DNA from: Holophagae bacterium
Lineage (GTDB): Bacteria > Acidobacteriota > Thermoanaerobaculia > Thermoanaerobaculales > Sulfomarinibacteraceae
Direction of reading: 5' to 3'
DNA length: 14,574 nucleotides
Assembly (NCBI GenBank): GCA_030609785.1
Contig: JAUWTC010000014.1
Span: forward strand, 1-14,574
This document shows positions 6,695-14,574 of this stretch, in pieces. Numbering within the stretch: the stretch's first letter is position 1; each line of letters opens with the position of its first letter. The translations under genes were made by a program, and so were the position numbers. Below the pieces are notes generated by a model. That model saw nothing but the letters and a program-made list of their open reading frames with translations. It ran no database searches and was not told the DNA's origin.

Positions 6695-6780
6695 GCGGGG
6701 TAGGAACCGGCACCAGGCCGAAGGCCTGCCACGGCGGAGCCGTGGGGCTCCGAAGGAGTCCGGTGCGGGCGCCGCCCCGC
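6695..6780. repeat. Cloverleaf-shaped palindromic element
   Basis: A closing stem GCGGGG (6695-6700) with CCCCGC (6775-6780) and an inner stem CCGGCACC (6707-6714) with GGTGCGGG (6762-6769, one mismatch) enclose three hairpins packed almost without gaps. These are AGGCC-GAA-GGCCT (6715-6727), CCACGGC-GGA-GCCGTGG (6729-6745) and GGCTCC-GAA-GGAGTCC with one bulged T (6746-6761). Each has a 3-nt loop. It is not a tRNA: there is no T-arm or anticodon signature and the spacing is wrong. It lies between the selenoprotein gene and the glycoside hydrolase and would be present in a read-through transcript. Confidence 0.75.
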
Positions 6781-6811
6781 ATTGTGACGTCTGGCCATTG
6801 CAGGCAACTGA

Positions 6812-6842
6812 GCCGATAGCTGAAAGCCGACAGCTGACAGCT
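6812..6842. repeat. AGCTGAAAGC / AGCTGACAGC repeat next to a stop codon
   Basis: GCCGATAGCTGAAAGCC followed by GACAGCTGACAGCT gives three degenerate copies of a roughly 10-bp unit (AGCTGAMAGC). It ends one base before the stop codon of the selenoprotein gene (TAG, 6846-6844). It looks like another intergenic repeat family inserted right behind a gene. Confidence 0.6.
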
Positions 6843-6843
6843 C

Positions 6844-8163
6844 CTACAGCAGCGTCTTGATCTGCTCCTCGAGTTCTTTCTCGTCGCCATCTTCGAAGCC
6901 CAGGTGAAAGTACATGACCCGTCCTTCGCGGTCGATCAGGTACGACGTCGGGAACGAGTGGACGTTGAAGGTGTTGAACACCACGCCGTCCTCTTCAAGG
7001 TCCTCGAGCAATGTGTAGCTCAGGCCCTTCTTCTCGATGAAGGCCGTTGCGCGCTCTGTGTCGTGGGTCGCCTCGACGGCGACGATTTCAAGGCCCTGGT
7101 CGTTATATTTTTCAAAGAGGGTCTGCAGGCGTGGCAACTCCACGCGGCAGCCGCCTCACGTGGGGAACCAGAAGGAGAGAAATACCACCTTGCCCCTTGT
7201 GTCACCGAGGCGGCTGAGGGCGCCCTGGTAGTCGGGAAGTTCGAAATCGTCGACGATGGGGGCCAGGCGTTGCCGTTGAGACCACAGGAAGTCGTCAAAA
7301 CCGGCCTCATCCTGGTGGACGGCGAGAAAGGCTTCACGGTAGGCAGCCAGTGCCTCGTCGTTGTCGCCCAGTACGGCGTTGGGACCCAGGAGGCCCAGAG
7401 CACGTTCGGCGTCGCCCTGGTCCAGGGCAGTGCGGCCCCAATAGGAGAAGAGTTCGGTCGAGGGGACGCCGAGGTAGTTGGATTGGCTCAGGGGGGCTGC
7501 GGCCTCGAAGGTCTCGAGAGCTTCTTGTACGCGGTCCAAATGAGCCAGCGCCCAGCCGCGGTTGGTCGCAGCCAGCACCTTGCGATTGGCCGCCTTGGCG
7601 GCCACTTCGTCATCCGTCAGTTCGGTGTCGGGGTGTTCCGAAAGGACGGCTTCAGTCGTCGCCAGGGCGGCTGCCGCTGCAGCCTGAGTCTCGGCGAGTG
7701 CCCACAGTTCATGCTCGGCTGCAATCTCTCCGACGTCCAGGCTCTCTGCAAAGGCCAGGGCACGGTGTGCCTCCAACTCGGTGACGATGGTTCCAAGATC
7801 CATCGAACGGTCGATCTCCCGAGACAGCGGGAACTGCGCCAGCTGCACCTCGAACCGTGCCTCGGGGTCATCGACTTCGGCTAGAAGCTCGTTGAGAAAT
7901 GTAACGGCGCCCTGGGCATCTTCCATTGCGTGACCACGGTAGTAGGCGACTGCCCCGGCCAGGGAGCCGGTGTGTTCGCTCTTCGGGAAGCTCTTGAGGA
8001 AGTCCTCGCACAGGGCGGCCTTCTCTTCGGGTGTTTCAACTTCCCTGATGGCGTCCCTGAAATCGCTGTAGGCGTCTTCTGCCGATTGCTGCGGTTGGGC
8101 TCCGCAGCCGATCAGAAGCGCCGCGGCGATGGCGACGAAAAATACTGTAATCCAACGATGCAT
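6844..8163 (-). CDS. Selenocysteine-containing TlpA-like thioredoxin lipoprotein (UGA read as Sec)
   Basis: Read through one in-frame TGA, this is a 439-residue lipoprotein. Residues 1-20 form a lipoprotein signal ending in the lipobox LIGC (lipidated Cys20). Residues 25-295 are helical and TPR-like (for example TNRGWALAHLDRVQEALETF). Residues 300-439 are a TlpA/AhpC-type thioredoxin fold: strand VVFLSFWFPT, then Sec336-Gly-Gly-Cys339, RVELPRL, and a cis-Pro loop SFPTSYLIDREGRV (Pro405). Sec replaces the attacking N-terminal Cys of CxxC, so it is probably an extracytoplasmic thiol-disulfide reductase or peroxidase-like enzyme. Without recoding, the first part would end just before its active site and the 99-residue remainder would lack strand 1 and half the active site. 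A fitting SECIS hairpin follows the TGA. The second ATG of the ATGATG pair is chosen by Shine-Dalgarno spacing; ATG 8166 is the alternative. A simple nonsense mutation or sequencing error is less likely because of the hairpin. Confidence 0.85.
7120..7152 (-). promoter_or_regulatory. Bacterial SECIS element (selenocysteine insertion hairpin)
   Basis: In mRNA sense the upper stem is GCGUGG (7145-7140) with CCACGC (7134-7129), and the loop is AGUUG. Below it CUGC (7150-7147) pairs with GCAG (7126-7123), then GG (7152-7151) with CC (7121-7120), separated by a small internal loop and one bulged A. The apical loop begins 16 nt after the UGA and has G as its second base. These features fit the bSECIS model of Zhang and Gladyshev (loop 3-14 nt with G in the first two positions, upper stem 4-16 bp, 16-37 nt from UGA to loop). 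Known function: binding SelB with selenocysteyl-tRNA. Confidence 0.8.
7156..7158 (-). other. In-frame UGA recoded as selenocysteine (residue 336)
   Basis: The TGA is the only stop in frame between 8163 and the TAG at 6846-6844. It lies in FWFPT-x-GGCRVELP, where thioredoxin-like proteins have the first Cys of CxxC (compare FWATWCGPCRAEMP). A Cys codon (TGC or TGT) would differ by one base. Confidence 0.85.
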
Positions 8164-8167
8164 CATG

Positions 8168-8172
8168 CCTCC
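8168..8172 (-). promoter_or_regulatory. Shine-Dalgarno site of the selenoprotein gene
   Basis: GGAGG is followed by C and then ATGATG. The distance is 1 nt to the first ATG (8166) but 4 nt to the second (8163), matching the 4-nt distance of the GGAGG in front of the patatin gene. This favours 8163. The frame is also open upstream to 8229, but that would bury the lipoprotein signal behind a 21- to 22-residue polar extension. Confidence 0.65.
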
Positions 8173-8259
8173 CTCGGGGTTTTGGCCCCGGCAGGGGAGC
8201 ATACATGTTCCGGTTGAACGAGTGTGCAAATCTCGAAGGTATTCGTTGATGAATGCCGC

Positions 8260-11200
8260 TTAGCGGTCTTCTGAGCCCCTGCTGCCAGACCCCAGGCTGA
8301 CGCGAACCTCATGGCGGCCGCCGTCGTCAACCAGCGGGAGGATGTTGGCGGACTCTTGCTGATCGTCGAGCGACAGTTGACGGACGCCTCGGCAGACATG
8401 CTCGTTGTTCTCGACCTGTATGTGGTAGGTCGTGTCGCCGAATCGATAGATGAGTTCGTACCCGTCCCATGACCTGGGGATGCATGGATCGATCCGCAGC
8501 TCTGAGCCTTCGCGGCGAAGACCCAGAATGGCCTCCAAGCCGACCCGGTACATCCAGCTTGCCGAGCCGGTGTACCAGGTCCATCCGCCTCGTCCGGTGT
8601 GTGGGGGCTGAGAGTACACGTCTGCGGCCACGACATACGGCTCGACTCTGTAGCGCCCCACGCCGTCAGGGGCATCAGCGTGGTAGATCGGATTGAGCAA
8701 TCGGAACAACGCTTCGGCGCGATCGCCGTCGCCGAGCTCGGCGAACGCCCAGATGGTCCACATGGCAGCATGGGTGTATTGGCCGCCATTCTCCCGGATC
8801 CCCGGCAGGTAGCCCTTGATATACCCCGGATCTCGGGTACTGCGGTCGAACGGAGGATCGAAGAGCAGCAACAGACCATGCTCGGGACGGATGAGCCGAT
8901 CGGCTACGGCATCCATCGCCTGTCTGGCGCGGATGGGATCGGCCGCGCCGCAGAGCACGGCCCAGGATTGGGCTATAGAATCGATCTGGCACTCGTCGTC
9001 GTCGGCCGAGCCGAGGGGCGTGCCGTCGTCGAAGAAGGCACGAAGGAACCAGGCGCCGTCCCAGGCGGCGGCGCTCAGGGCGTGCCTCAGACTGCCGGCT
9101 TGTCGGCGCAGTTCGGCGGCCCGTTCTCCCTCGTCGACACGCTCACAGACCGTCGCAAAGCGGTTCAGCGTGGCGTAGAGGAACCAGCCTAACCAAACGC
9201 TCTCGCCCCGGCCCTCGATGCCGACCCGGTTCATACCGTCATTCCAATCGTGGGCTCCGATCAGGGGGAGGCCGTGAGCGCCGGATGTCATCCCCCGCTT
9301 CAGAGCCCGGTGACAGTGCTCGGCGATGGTACCCTCCTCGCCACCCCTGGCGTACAAGCCGTAGCGCTCCTGTTCGTTATCGCCGAGGGGTTCGGCCTCG
9401 AGGAAGGGGGCCGTCTCGTCAAGCACCGAGAGGTCTCCGGTCGAATGTACGTACTGGGCCGTGACGAAGGGCAGCCAGAGAAGATCGTCCGAGCACCGGG
9501 TCCGCACGCCCCTGCCGGAAGGCGGATGCCACCAGTGGAGCACGTCGCCCTCGCAGAATTGACGACCGGCGGCGTCGATGATGTGCTCACGGATGAGGTC
9601 CGGTTGGACGTGGTCGAGCGCCATAACGTCCTGGAGCTGGTCACGAAAACCGAAAGCGCCGCTTGACTGGTAGAGCGCGGAACGGCCCCACACGCGGCAC
9701 GATAGCGTTTGATAGAGCAGCCATCGGTTGAGCATCAGGTCCATGGCGGTATCCGGGGTCCGGACGGTCACCGTGCCCAGGATTTCGTCCCACAGGGCTG
9801 TCAGGTCGGTAAAGGCCCTCTCGACCCGGTCGATGTCCTGGAACTCGCGGATCAGTTCGAGGGTCTCGGCGCGATCCGCCCCCTGACCGAGCAGGACGGT
9901 GATCTCCTTCTCCTCGCCGGGGGCCAGCCACAGCAGGCTTTGAATGGCGGCACACGGATCAGGGCCGGGCTCCACTCGAGCGGTCATGCCGGTGCGCTCG
10001 AGGGCTGCGGGATGGGCGTAGCTTCCGAGGCGTCCGAGGAACTCGGTGCGGTCCGCGGTCAGACCGTGGACCTCCCGGGTCGCAGCGAGGAAGGCAACGC
10101 GTTCGGCGAACTCCTCGTTGAAAGGGTTCCTCGCCAGGAGCGCGAAGTGGGTCGAGTCGAATTCGGGGATGATGTACTGCGCCGACATCTCCCGGCACAC
10201 CCCCAAGACCCATTCCGCATAACAGGTCACGGTCACCCGCCGAGTGTGACCCAGAGTGTTCCGCACTCGCAGCTGCATCACCTTGACCGGAGCGTCGGGG
10301 GCTGCGAAGAGGCGAAGCCACTGACTCAGACCATGGCTGAAGTGTTCGAAGACCGAGTAGCCGGCCCCGTGGCGGATTCGATACCCCTCGCCCGCCGCGC
10401 GAGCCGGGAGCGGCGTCGGTGACCATACGTCTCCGGTCTCTTCGTCTCGGATGTACAACGCCTCGCTCGGCGGATCTGCAACTGGATCGTTGTGCCAGGT
10501 CGTGAGACGGTTCTCACCGCTGTTTTCCGCCCAGGAGAACCCGCTTCCCGCCTCCGAAACCAGAAAGCCGAAATGAGGATTGGCGATGACGTTGATCCAT
10601 GGCGCCGGTGTCCACTGCCCCGGCTCGAGAAAGATGACGTACTCCTTGCCGTCCGGCCGAAAGCCACCGACTCCGTTGTCGAAGAGGAGATCCGTCGGTC
10701 GTTGCGGTCGCGCCGGCGGACCCGCCTTCAGGTCGTCCGGGTCCGGGAGCACGCGGGTCGGCACGAGGCGCGGCAGCCGCACCGGCTGATCGTGAAGTTT
10801 GGCGAGTTGATCGATCAAGGAACCGCGGCCGCCTTCGAGGTTCACTCGCGCCACCGTCTTGAGCAAGACGAGATCGTCGTCGCCCAGATGGTCCGCGACG
10901 AGGACAAAGATCCCGCCGTGACGGTTGAGCCAGACGTCGCCCCCCGACTGGCGGATGAAGTGGTGGATCTTCCCGGTGAGTTTCGGGTCGTAACTGGTCT
11001 CTTCAAAGCTGAGGATGACGAGGTCCACCTTGATGCGGTGCTGACGCCAGTAGGCATGGGCTCTGAGAGCCTCTCTCACCAGCTCGACCTCGCCCTCGGA
11101 GGCGATCGAAACCAGGAGAATCGGATCGTCCCCGGAGATTCCGAACGGCCACAGCGCCGGCTGGCCCTTGCTGTTCACCGCCAGGGTCGCGGGTGGTGCA

Positions 11201-14200
11201 CGCAGGGCCGGCTGTGGGAAGAGCAAAGCCGACAGGAGCCGCTGAAACGTACCGATTTCTTCCGACTTCAATTCGAGCCGGTTGAGTTCTTGCAAGCCGC
11301 GCGAACGGGCCTGTCCAAAGGCTCGTTCGATCCTCGGCCAGGCGTCGTAGTCGAGCGCCAGCTCGAGGGCCCTCCGGCGAGTTTCGGCAACCAGGGTGAT
11401 CAGCGCGACCTCGACGGTTTCGTGGGGGTCGATCTCGATCTCGAGGCTGAGAGACATGATCGGATCAAGCACCGGACCGGTGGTTCCGCCTGATCCCCCC
11501 TGCCCGGTCAACGCGGCCGGAAGTCGAGAACTCCCTCCGCGGCCGATGAAAAGCGCACGATCGCATTGGTGTCCGGTCACAGCGTGTTGCGGGCCGTCGC
11601 TGGTGACCATGTGGATGAGATGGATCGGTTTGTCCTGATGTGACCGAGGGCGACGCCTGAAGAGTAGACCGTCGACATCTTCCAGGTATTCGTTCTCGAC
11701 AAACAGCTTACTGAACGCCGGATGCCGCCGATCAGCCTCCGATGAGGCGAGGGCGATCTCGGCGAAGCTGGTCACCGACAGATGCCTCCGCCGGTCACTG
11801 TGATTGGCAAGAGTGATGCGCCGGATCTCGACGTCGTCGTCAGGGGCGACGACGATTTCCGTCAGCACTGAGATGTCGTGCTCCCGGCGCTGGAATTCGA
11901 TTTTGTGAGGGAAGAACAGGACCTCCTGACTTTGGGGTCGCGAGCCGACCGGCTGCCGGCAGACGGACCAAAGATGACCGCTTTCGAGGTCTGAGATGTA
12001 GATCCATGTCCCGAGATCTTCGAGCGACGAGTCGGCTCGCCATCGAGTGAGGTTCCACTCGCGCCAACGGCTGAATCCCGCGCCGGAGGCCGTCACCAAC
12101 AAGGCATACCGCCCGTTTGACAGAACATGGGCCTGGGTGCTCGGCAGATCCTTATCCGGGCGCCATGCTTCGAGGGCGGCCCGGGTCGGCTCGAGCAGCG
12201 CCTCCTCGCCGGTCCTTTTCGGACGGGGGTATTCGATCTGTGCCTCGACCGGCATCTGCTCATGCAGGAGGAGCTCGGTGCTCCGCACCCATCGATCGGA
12301 GAGGAACCGGCGAATTATCGTGTCGGGACCCAGGGAGTTGCACAGAGACAGTAGGATCATGCCTTGATGGTGGGCCATGTAGGAGCGCACGATCTCGTGA
12401 TGGCGTCCGCCGAGGCGCGAAGGTGTAAAGTCGACGGCCTCGTAGAAGCCGTAGGGGCCGAGCATCTTCAATTCGATCAGACGGTCGAGGTTTCGCATCA
12501 CCTCCCGCGGCGACAACGCCAAGGCGATCAGTGAGGCGTACGGCGACACGACCAGATCGTCACGGAGACCGCGTTTGAACCCCAACCGCGGGGCGCCGAA
12601 GGCCCGATACTGGTAGTTCATGCTCGCATCGAAGGCGTAGTAACTCGACTCCGATATGCCCCACGGGATGCCTTTTTCCCGTGCGTAATCGATCTGATGG
12701 CGAACCGCCGTTCGACAGCTTTCACCGAGCAGTGATTCCTCGGCGTTGCCCGTCCAGAGCACGGGCATCAGGTACTCGAACATCGTCCCGCTCCACGAAA
12801 GGAGCGCCCGCCGGCCACGGAGCCGGGTCAGGGGACGGGCGAGGTGGAGCCAGTGGCTGAGGGGTACGTCACCCTTGGCGATGGCCAGGAGGCTCGCGAG
12901 CCGAGCTTCGGAGGCCAGGAGATCGTAATGGTTACTGTCGAGTTTGCCGGCTTCCACGTTGAAGCCGATGTGAAAGACCTGACGCCGAGTGTCGAAGAGA
13001 AAGTCGAACTTGATGTCGTGAAATAGAGTATCTGCGGTCGAGCCGAGCTGCTGAAACTCTTTGAGCAGGTTCTCGGCTTCGGCCCGCGCCAAGTCCAGTG
13101 CGCGCTTCATCGCTTGGCACCATTCGAGGGCCTGTGCCGGACGGGGGTCCGAAGCCTGGGCCGCCTCCGACTGATCGGCGGCCCGCGTTTGGAGTTCGAT
13201 CAGCCGCTCGGCCGCGGTCCCACTCTGCGAGACGACCTCGGCCAGGGACGGCGTGGGCCCGAGAGAGTCGACCAGGGCCTGCCAAGCCTCTTCGATCCCG
13301 GTGTCCGTCGCCTGCTGATTGAACCAAGGTGGCCCCTTGGCCATGACCCCGATCCAGGGGTGGAGCAGCTCCAGTTCGCGGCCAAAGCTGGTGAGATGGT
13401 GGCGGAGCCTCTCGAGCCACAGGTGAAGCGCATGAAGGGTCTGAGCATCCAGCGCCTCGGGGTTGTCGTCGATGATCGAGACCAGGGCTTGTTCGAGTTG
13501 GAGGAGATCCTGCTCCGGGAGTTCGTGCAGGAGGGAGACCCACCCTTCGGGCGCCTGCCGTGATCGTTCAATCCGCGAGCGGCAACGGGCCAAATGCTCC
13601 TCGAACACGACAGCGTCTCGCCCGAGTCCCACGTCCTCGAGGATGTCTTTGAGGATGTCCAGAATATCAAGCACTCCCCTCCAGCGTTCCCAGCGCAAGA
13701 CGCGGGTGTGGGGCATCTCGTCACATCCCTGTTTGAGGACCAGGAGGCTGGCGGCGAGGTTGCCGCTGTCGACCACGGACACATATCGTGGCGGCAGGGG
13801 ATCGAGAGTGCGGGTGTCGTACCAGTTCAAGAAATGGCGCCTGTGCCGTTCCAGTCCGGCCATGCCCTCGATTGTGCCCTTCAGCCTGAGAGCCAGCTCC
13901 AGGGGTCCGACGTAGCCCAGGTCGTGAGCGGCGAGAGTTGAAAGCAGCAGGAGGCCGATGTTGGTTGGAGAGGTGCGGTGGGCCACCAGCCCGCGGGGGT
14001 CTTCCTGGAAGTGATCGGGGGGCAGCCAGTGATCCTCGGGGCCGACAAACCGCTCGAAGAACAGCCAGGTTCGGCGAGCCAGGCAGCGGAGGCGCCTGCG
14101 ATCGGCGGCCGACAGTACTACCGGTTTGCGGACGCCGGGTCGCCCGATCAGGCCGGCGATAGCCGGAGACAGGAACCACATCAGCAACAGGGGCGCGGCT

Positions 14201-14574
14201 GCCGCCATGGCGGAGGGATTGACCCACGCGATGGCCATGGTCGCACCCAGGGCGCAGAGGGGCGCGCTGACCATCCTTCGCCATACCAAAAAACCCTGCA
14301 TCTCGTCACTGGTGACGCGGGCCGTTTGCGCGGCCGTCGCCCACTGCAGCAAATGCCTGTGGGTGATCGTCATACGCACGAGGGTGAGGGCGATCGCGTG
14401 CAGGGAGACCAGTGCCTCATACGAGAGAAAAACCACTGCGAGGACCAATCTCAAAGTGTCGACCTCCTCCGCTCTGGAGGTCTCCACCCTGGTTGCCTTT
14501 CGGAACCGTAGATCCTTGAACCGTCGGGGGAGGCCGATTGCCGGCCCGATGATGAGGGGCGCCACGAGCGGCCC
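8260..14574 (-). CDS. ndvB: Cyclic beta-1,2-glucan synthase-like protein (NdvB/ChvB family), N-terminus outside window
   Basis: The frame is open to the right edge and 2,104 residues are visible; family members are around 2,800, so roughly 700 N-terminal residues including the GT84 glycosyltransferase domain should lie outside. The visible order fits the family. First come hydrophobic membrane segments (about 40-70 and 105-145 of the visible part). Then comes the cyclisation-type, glycoamylase-like (alpha/alpha)6 domain with [16 protein letters not shown] and [11 protein letters not shown] (about 600-730, recently classed GH189). Two beta-supersandwich segments start near residues 820 and 1295. 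Last is a C-terminal GH94 phosphorylase-like domain with the general-acid segment [11 protein letters not shown] (DWND at 9249-9238). Known role: making cyclic glucans from UDP-glucose at the inner membrane, with GH94 trimming chain length. The selenoprotein gene follows 96 bp downstream on the same strand. The symbol rests on family resemblance; the product linkage was not tested. Confidence 0.92.
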   Translation of the reverse strand, partial: GPLVAPLIIGPAIGLPRRFKDLRFRKATRVETSRAEEVDTLRLVLAVVFLSYEALVSLHAIALTLVRMTITHRHLLQWATAAQTARVTSDEMQGFLVWRRMVSAPLCALGATMAIAWVNPSAMAAAAPLLLMWFLSPAIAGLIGRPGVRKPVVLSAADRRRLRCLARRTWLFFERFVGPEDHWLPPDHFQEDPRGLVAHRTSPTNIGLLLLSTLAAHDLGYVGPLELALRLKGTIEGMAGLERHRRHFLNWYDTRTLDPLPPRYVSVVDSGNLAASLLVLKQGCDEMPHTRVLRWERWRGVLDILDILKDILEDVGLGRDAVVFEEHLARCRSRIERSRQAPEGWVSLLHELPEQDLLQLEQALVSIIDDNPEALDAQTLHALHLWLERLRHHLTSFGRELELLHPWIGVMAKGPPWFNQQATDTGIEEAWQALVDSLGPTPSLAEVVSQSGTAAERLIELQTRAADQSEAAQASDPRPAQALEWCQAMKRALDLARAEAENLLKEFQQLGSTADTLFHDIKFDFLFDTRRQVFHIGFNVEAGKLDSNHYDLLASEARLASLLAIAKGDVPLSHWLHLARPLTRLRGRRALLSWSGTMFEYLMPVLWTGNAEESLLGESCRTAVRHQIDYAREKGIPWGISESSYYAFDASMNYQYRAFGAPRLGFKRGLRDDLVVSPYASLIALALSPREVMRNLDRLIELKMLGPYGFYEAVDFTPSRLGGRHHEIVRSYMAHHQGMILLSLCNSLGPDTIIRRFLSDRWVRSTELLLHEQMPVEAQIEYPRPKRTGEEALLEPTRAALEAWRPDKDLPSTQAHVLSNGRYALLVTASGAGFSRWREWNLTRWRADSSLEDLGTWIYISDLESGHLWSVCRQPVGSRPQSQEVLFFPHKIEFQRREHDISVLTEIVVAPDDDVEIRRITLANHSDRRRHLSVTSFAEIALASSEADRRHPAFSKLFVENEYLEDVDGLLFRRRPRSHQDKPIHLIHMVTSDGPQHAVTGHQCDRALFIGRGGSSRLPAALTGQGGSGGTTGPVLDPIMSLSLEIEIDPHETVEVALITLVAETRRRALELALDYDAWPRIERAFGQARSRGLQELNRLELKSEEIGTFQRLLSALLFPQPALRAPPATLAVNSKGQPALWPFGISGDDPILLVSIASEGEVELVREALRAHAYWRQHRIKVDLVILSFEETSYDPKLTGKIHHFIRQSGGDVWLNRHGGIFVLVADHLGDDDLVLLKTVARVNLEGGRGSLIDQLAKLHDQPVRLPRLVPTRVLPDPDDLKAGPPARPQRPTDLLFDNGVGGFRPDGKEYVIFLEPGQWTPAPWINVIANPHFGFLVSEAGSGFSWAENSGENRLTTWHNDPVADPPSEALYIRDEETGDVWSPTPLPARAAGEGYRIRHGAGYSVFEHFSHGLSQWLRLFAAPDAPVKVMQLRVRNTLGHTRRVTVTCYAEWVLGVCREMSAQYIIPEFDSTHFALLARNPFNEEFAERVAFLAATREVHGLTADRTEFLGRLGSYAHPAALERTGMTARVEPGPDPCAAIQSLLWLAPGEEKEITVLLGQGADRAETLELIREFQDIDRVERAFTDLTALWDEILGTVTVRTPDTAMDLMLNRWLLYQTLSCRVWGRSALYQSSGAFGFRDQLQDVMALDHVQPDLIREHIIDAAGRQFCEGDVLHWWHPPSGRGVRTRCSDDLLWLPFVTAQYVHSTGDLSVLDETAPFLEAEPLGDNEQERYGLYARGGEEGTIAEHCHRALKRGMTSGAHGLPLIGAHDWNDGMNRVGIEGRGESVWLGWFLYATLNRFATVCERVDEGERAAELRRQAGSLRHALSAAAWDGAWFLRAFFDDGTPLGSADDDECQIDSIAQSWAVLCGAADPIRARQAMDAVADRLIRPEHGLLLLFDPPFDRSTRDPGYIKGYLPGIRENGGQYTHAAMWTIWAFAELGDGDRAEALFRLLNPIYHADAPDGVGRYRVEPYVVAADVYSQPPHTGRGGWTWYTGSASWMYRVGLEAILGLRREGSELRIDPCIPRSWDGYELIYRFGDTTYHIQVENNEHVCRGVRQLSLDDQQESANILPLVDDGGRHEVRVSLGSGSRGSEDR

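Noticed and set aside
6695..6780. tRNA gene suggested by the cloverleaf fold
   Set aside because: No GTTC-type T-arm, no plausible anticodon loop and all loops are 3 nt, so it cannot be a tRNA.
6844..7143. A separate 99-residue protein starting at GTG 7143
   Set aside because: It would begin after the CxxC motif and lack the first strand of the thioredoxin fold, and has no ribosome binding site. Read-through from the upstream frame explains it better.
6904..7884. Plus-strand open frame (326 codons) opposite the selenoprotein gene
   Set aside because: It spans the TGA site without interruption, but its translation shows no domain, while the minus strand gives a complete thioredoxin fold and TPR-like region.
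8164..8259. Sigma-70 promoter for the selenoprotein gene (minus strand TTGCAC ... TATGCT)
   Set aside because: The spacing between the two boxes is 20 nt and each box matches only partly; too weak to report.
10492..11493. Plus-strand open frame (333 codons) inside the glucan synthase region
   Set aside because: Opposite a continuous 2,100-codon gene with clear family motifs; no motif of its own.

Overview
The window is GC-rich, tightly packed Gram-negative-type DNA. It carries an exported patatin, a lipoprotein with a lipobox, and a cyclic-glucan-synthase-like giant protein, all of which point to a diderm cell envelope. At least seven kinds of short, degenerate, palindromic or tandem repeats sit in only about 1 kb of intergenic DNA. 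From general experience that density suits a large-genome environmental lineage (Planctomycetota, Acidobacteriota, Verrucomicrobiota or similar), but I cannot assign a phylum from the sequence. No rRNA, tRNA, CRISPR array or transposase is visible.

Layout: (1) 1-758, minus: start of an exported patatin-like phospholipase, running off the left edge. (2) 759-984: divergent spacer with GGGATCA-type repeats. (3) 985-1815, plus: small sulfotransferase-like protein. (4) 1887-2010: AACGTTCA/TTGGACGT inverted repeat element. (5) 2066-4203, plus: two translationally coupled genes, a GHMP sugar kinase with a galacturonokinase-like signature and a sugar nucleotidyltransferase. Together they look like a sugar to sugar-1-phosphate to NDP-sugar module. 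(6) 4204-4403: convergent spacer full of hairpins. (7) Minus strand from the right edge: an NdvB/ChvB-like cyclic beta-glucan synthase (14574-8260, N-terminus missing), then a lipoprotein with a C-terminal TlpA-like thioredoxin domain (8163-6844), then a glycoside hydrolase family 2 enzyme (6560-4404).

The main discovery is in the lipoprotein gene. Its frame is interrupted by a single in-frame TGA at 7158-7156, exactly where the first cysteine of the thioredoxin CxxC motif belongs (FWFPT-UGA-GGCRVELP). The same frame continues through the rest of a normal thioredoxin fold. Right after the TGA there is a hairpin (7152-7120) whose upper stem, loop and spacing fit the bacterial SECIS model. I interpret this as a selenoprotein: a lipid-anchored, helical-repeat, UxxC TlpA-family oxidoreductase. 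A standard gene caller would split it into a 335-residue lipoprotein and a 99-residue fragment.

Most other genes suggest carbohydrate and envelope metabolism: NDP-sugar supply, periplasmic glucan synthesis, glycan hydrolysis and possibly sulfation. Any functional link of the selenoprotein to these is inferred from position only.
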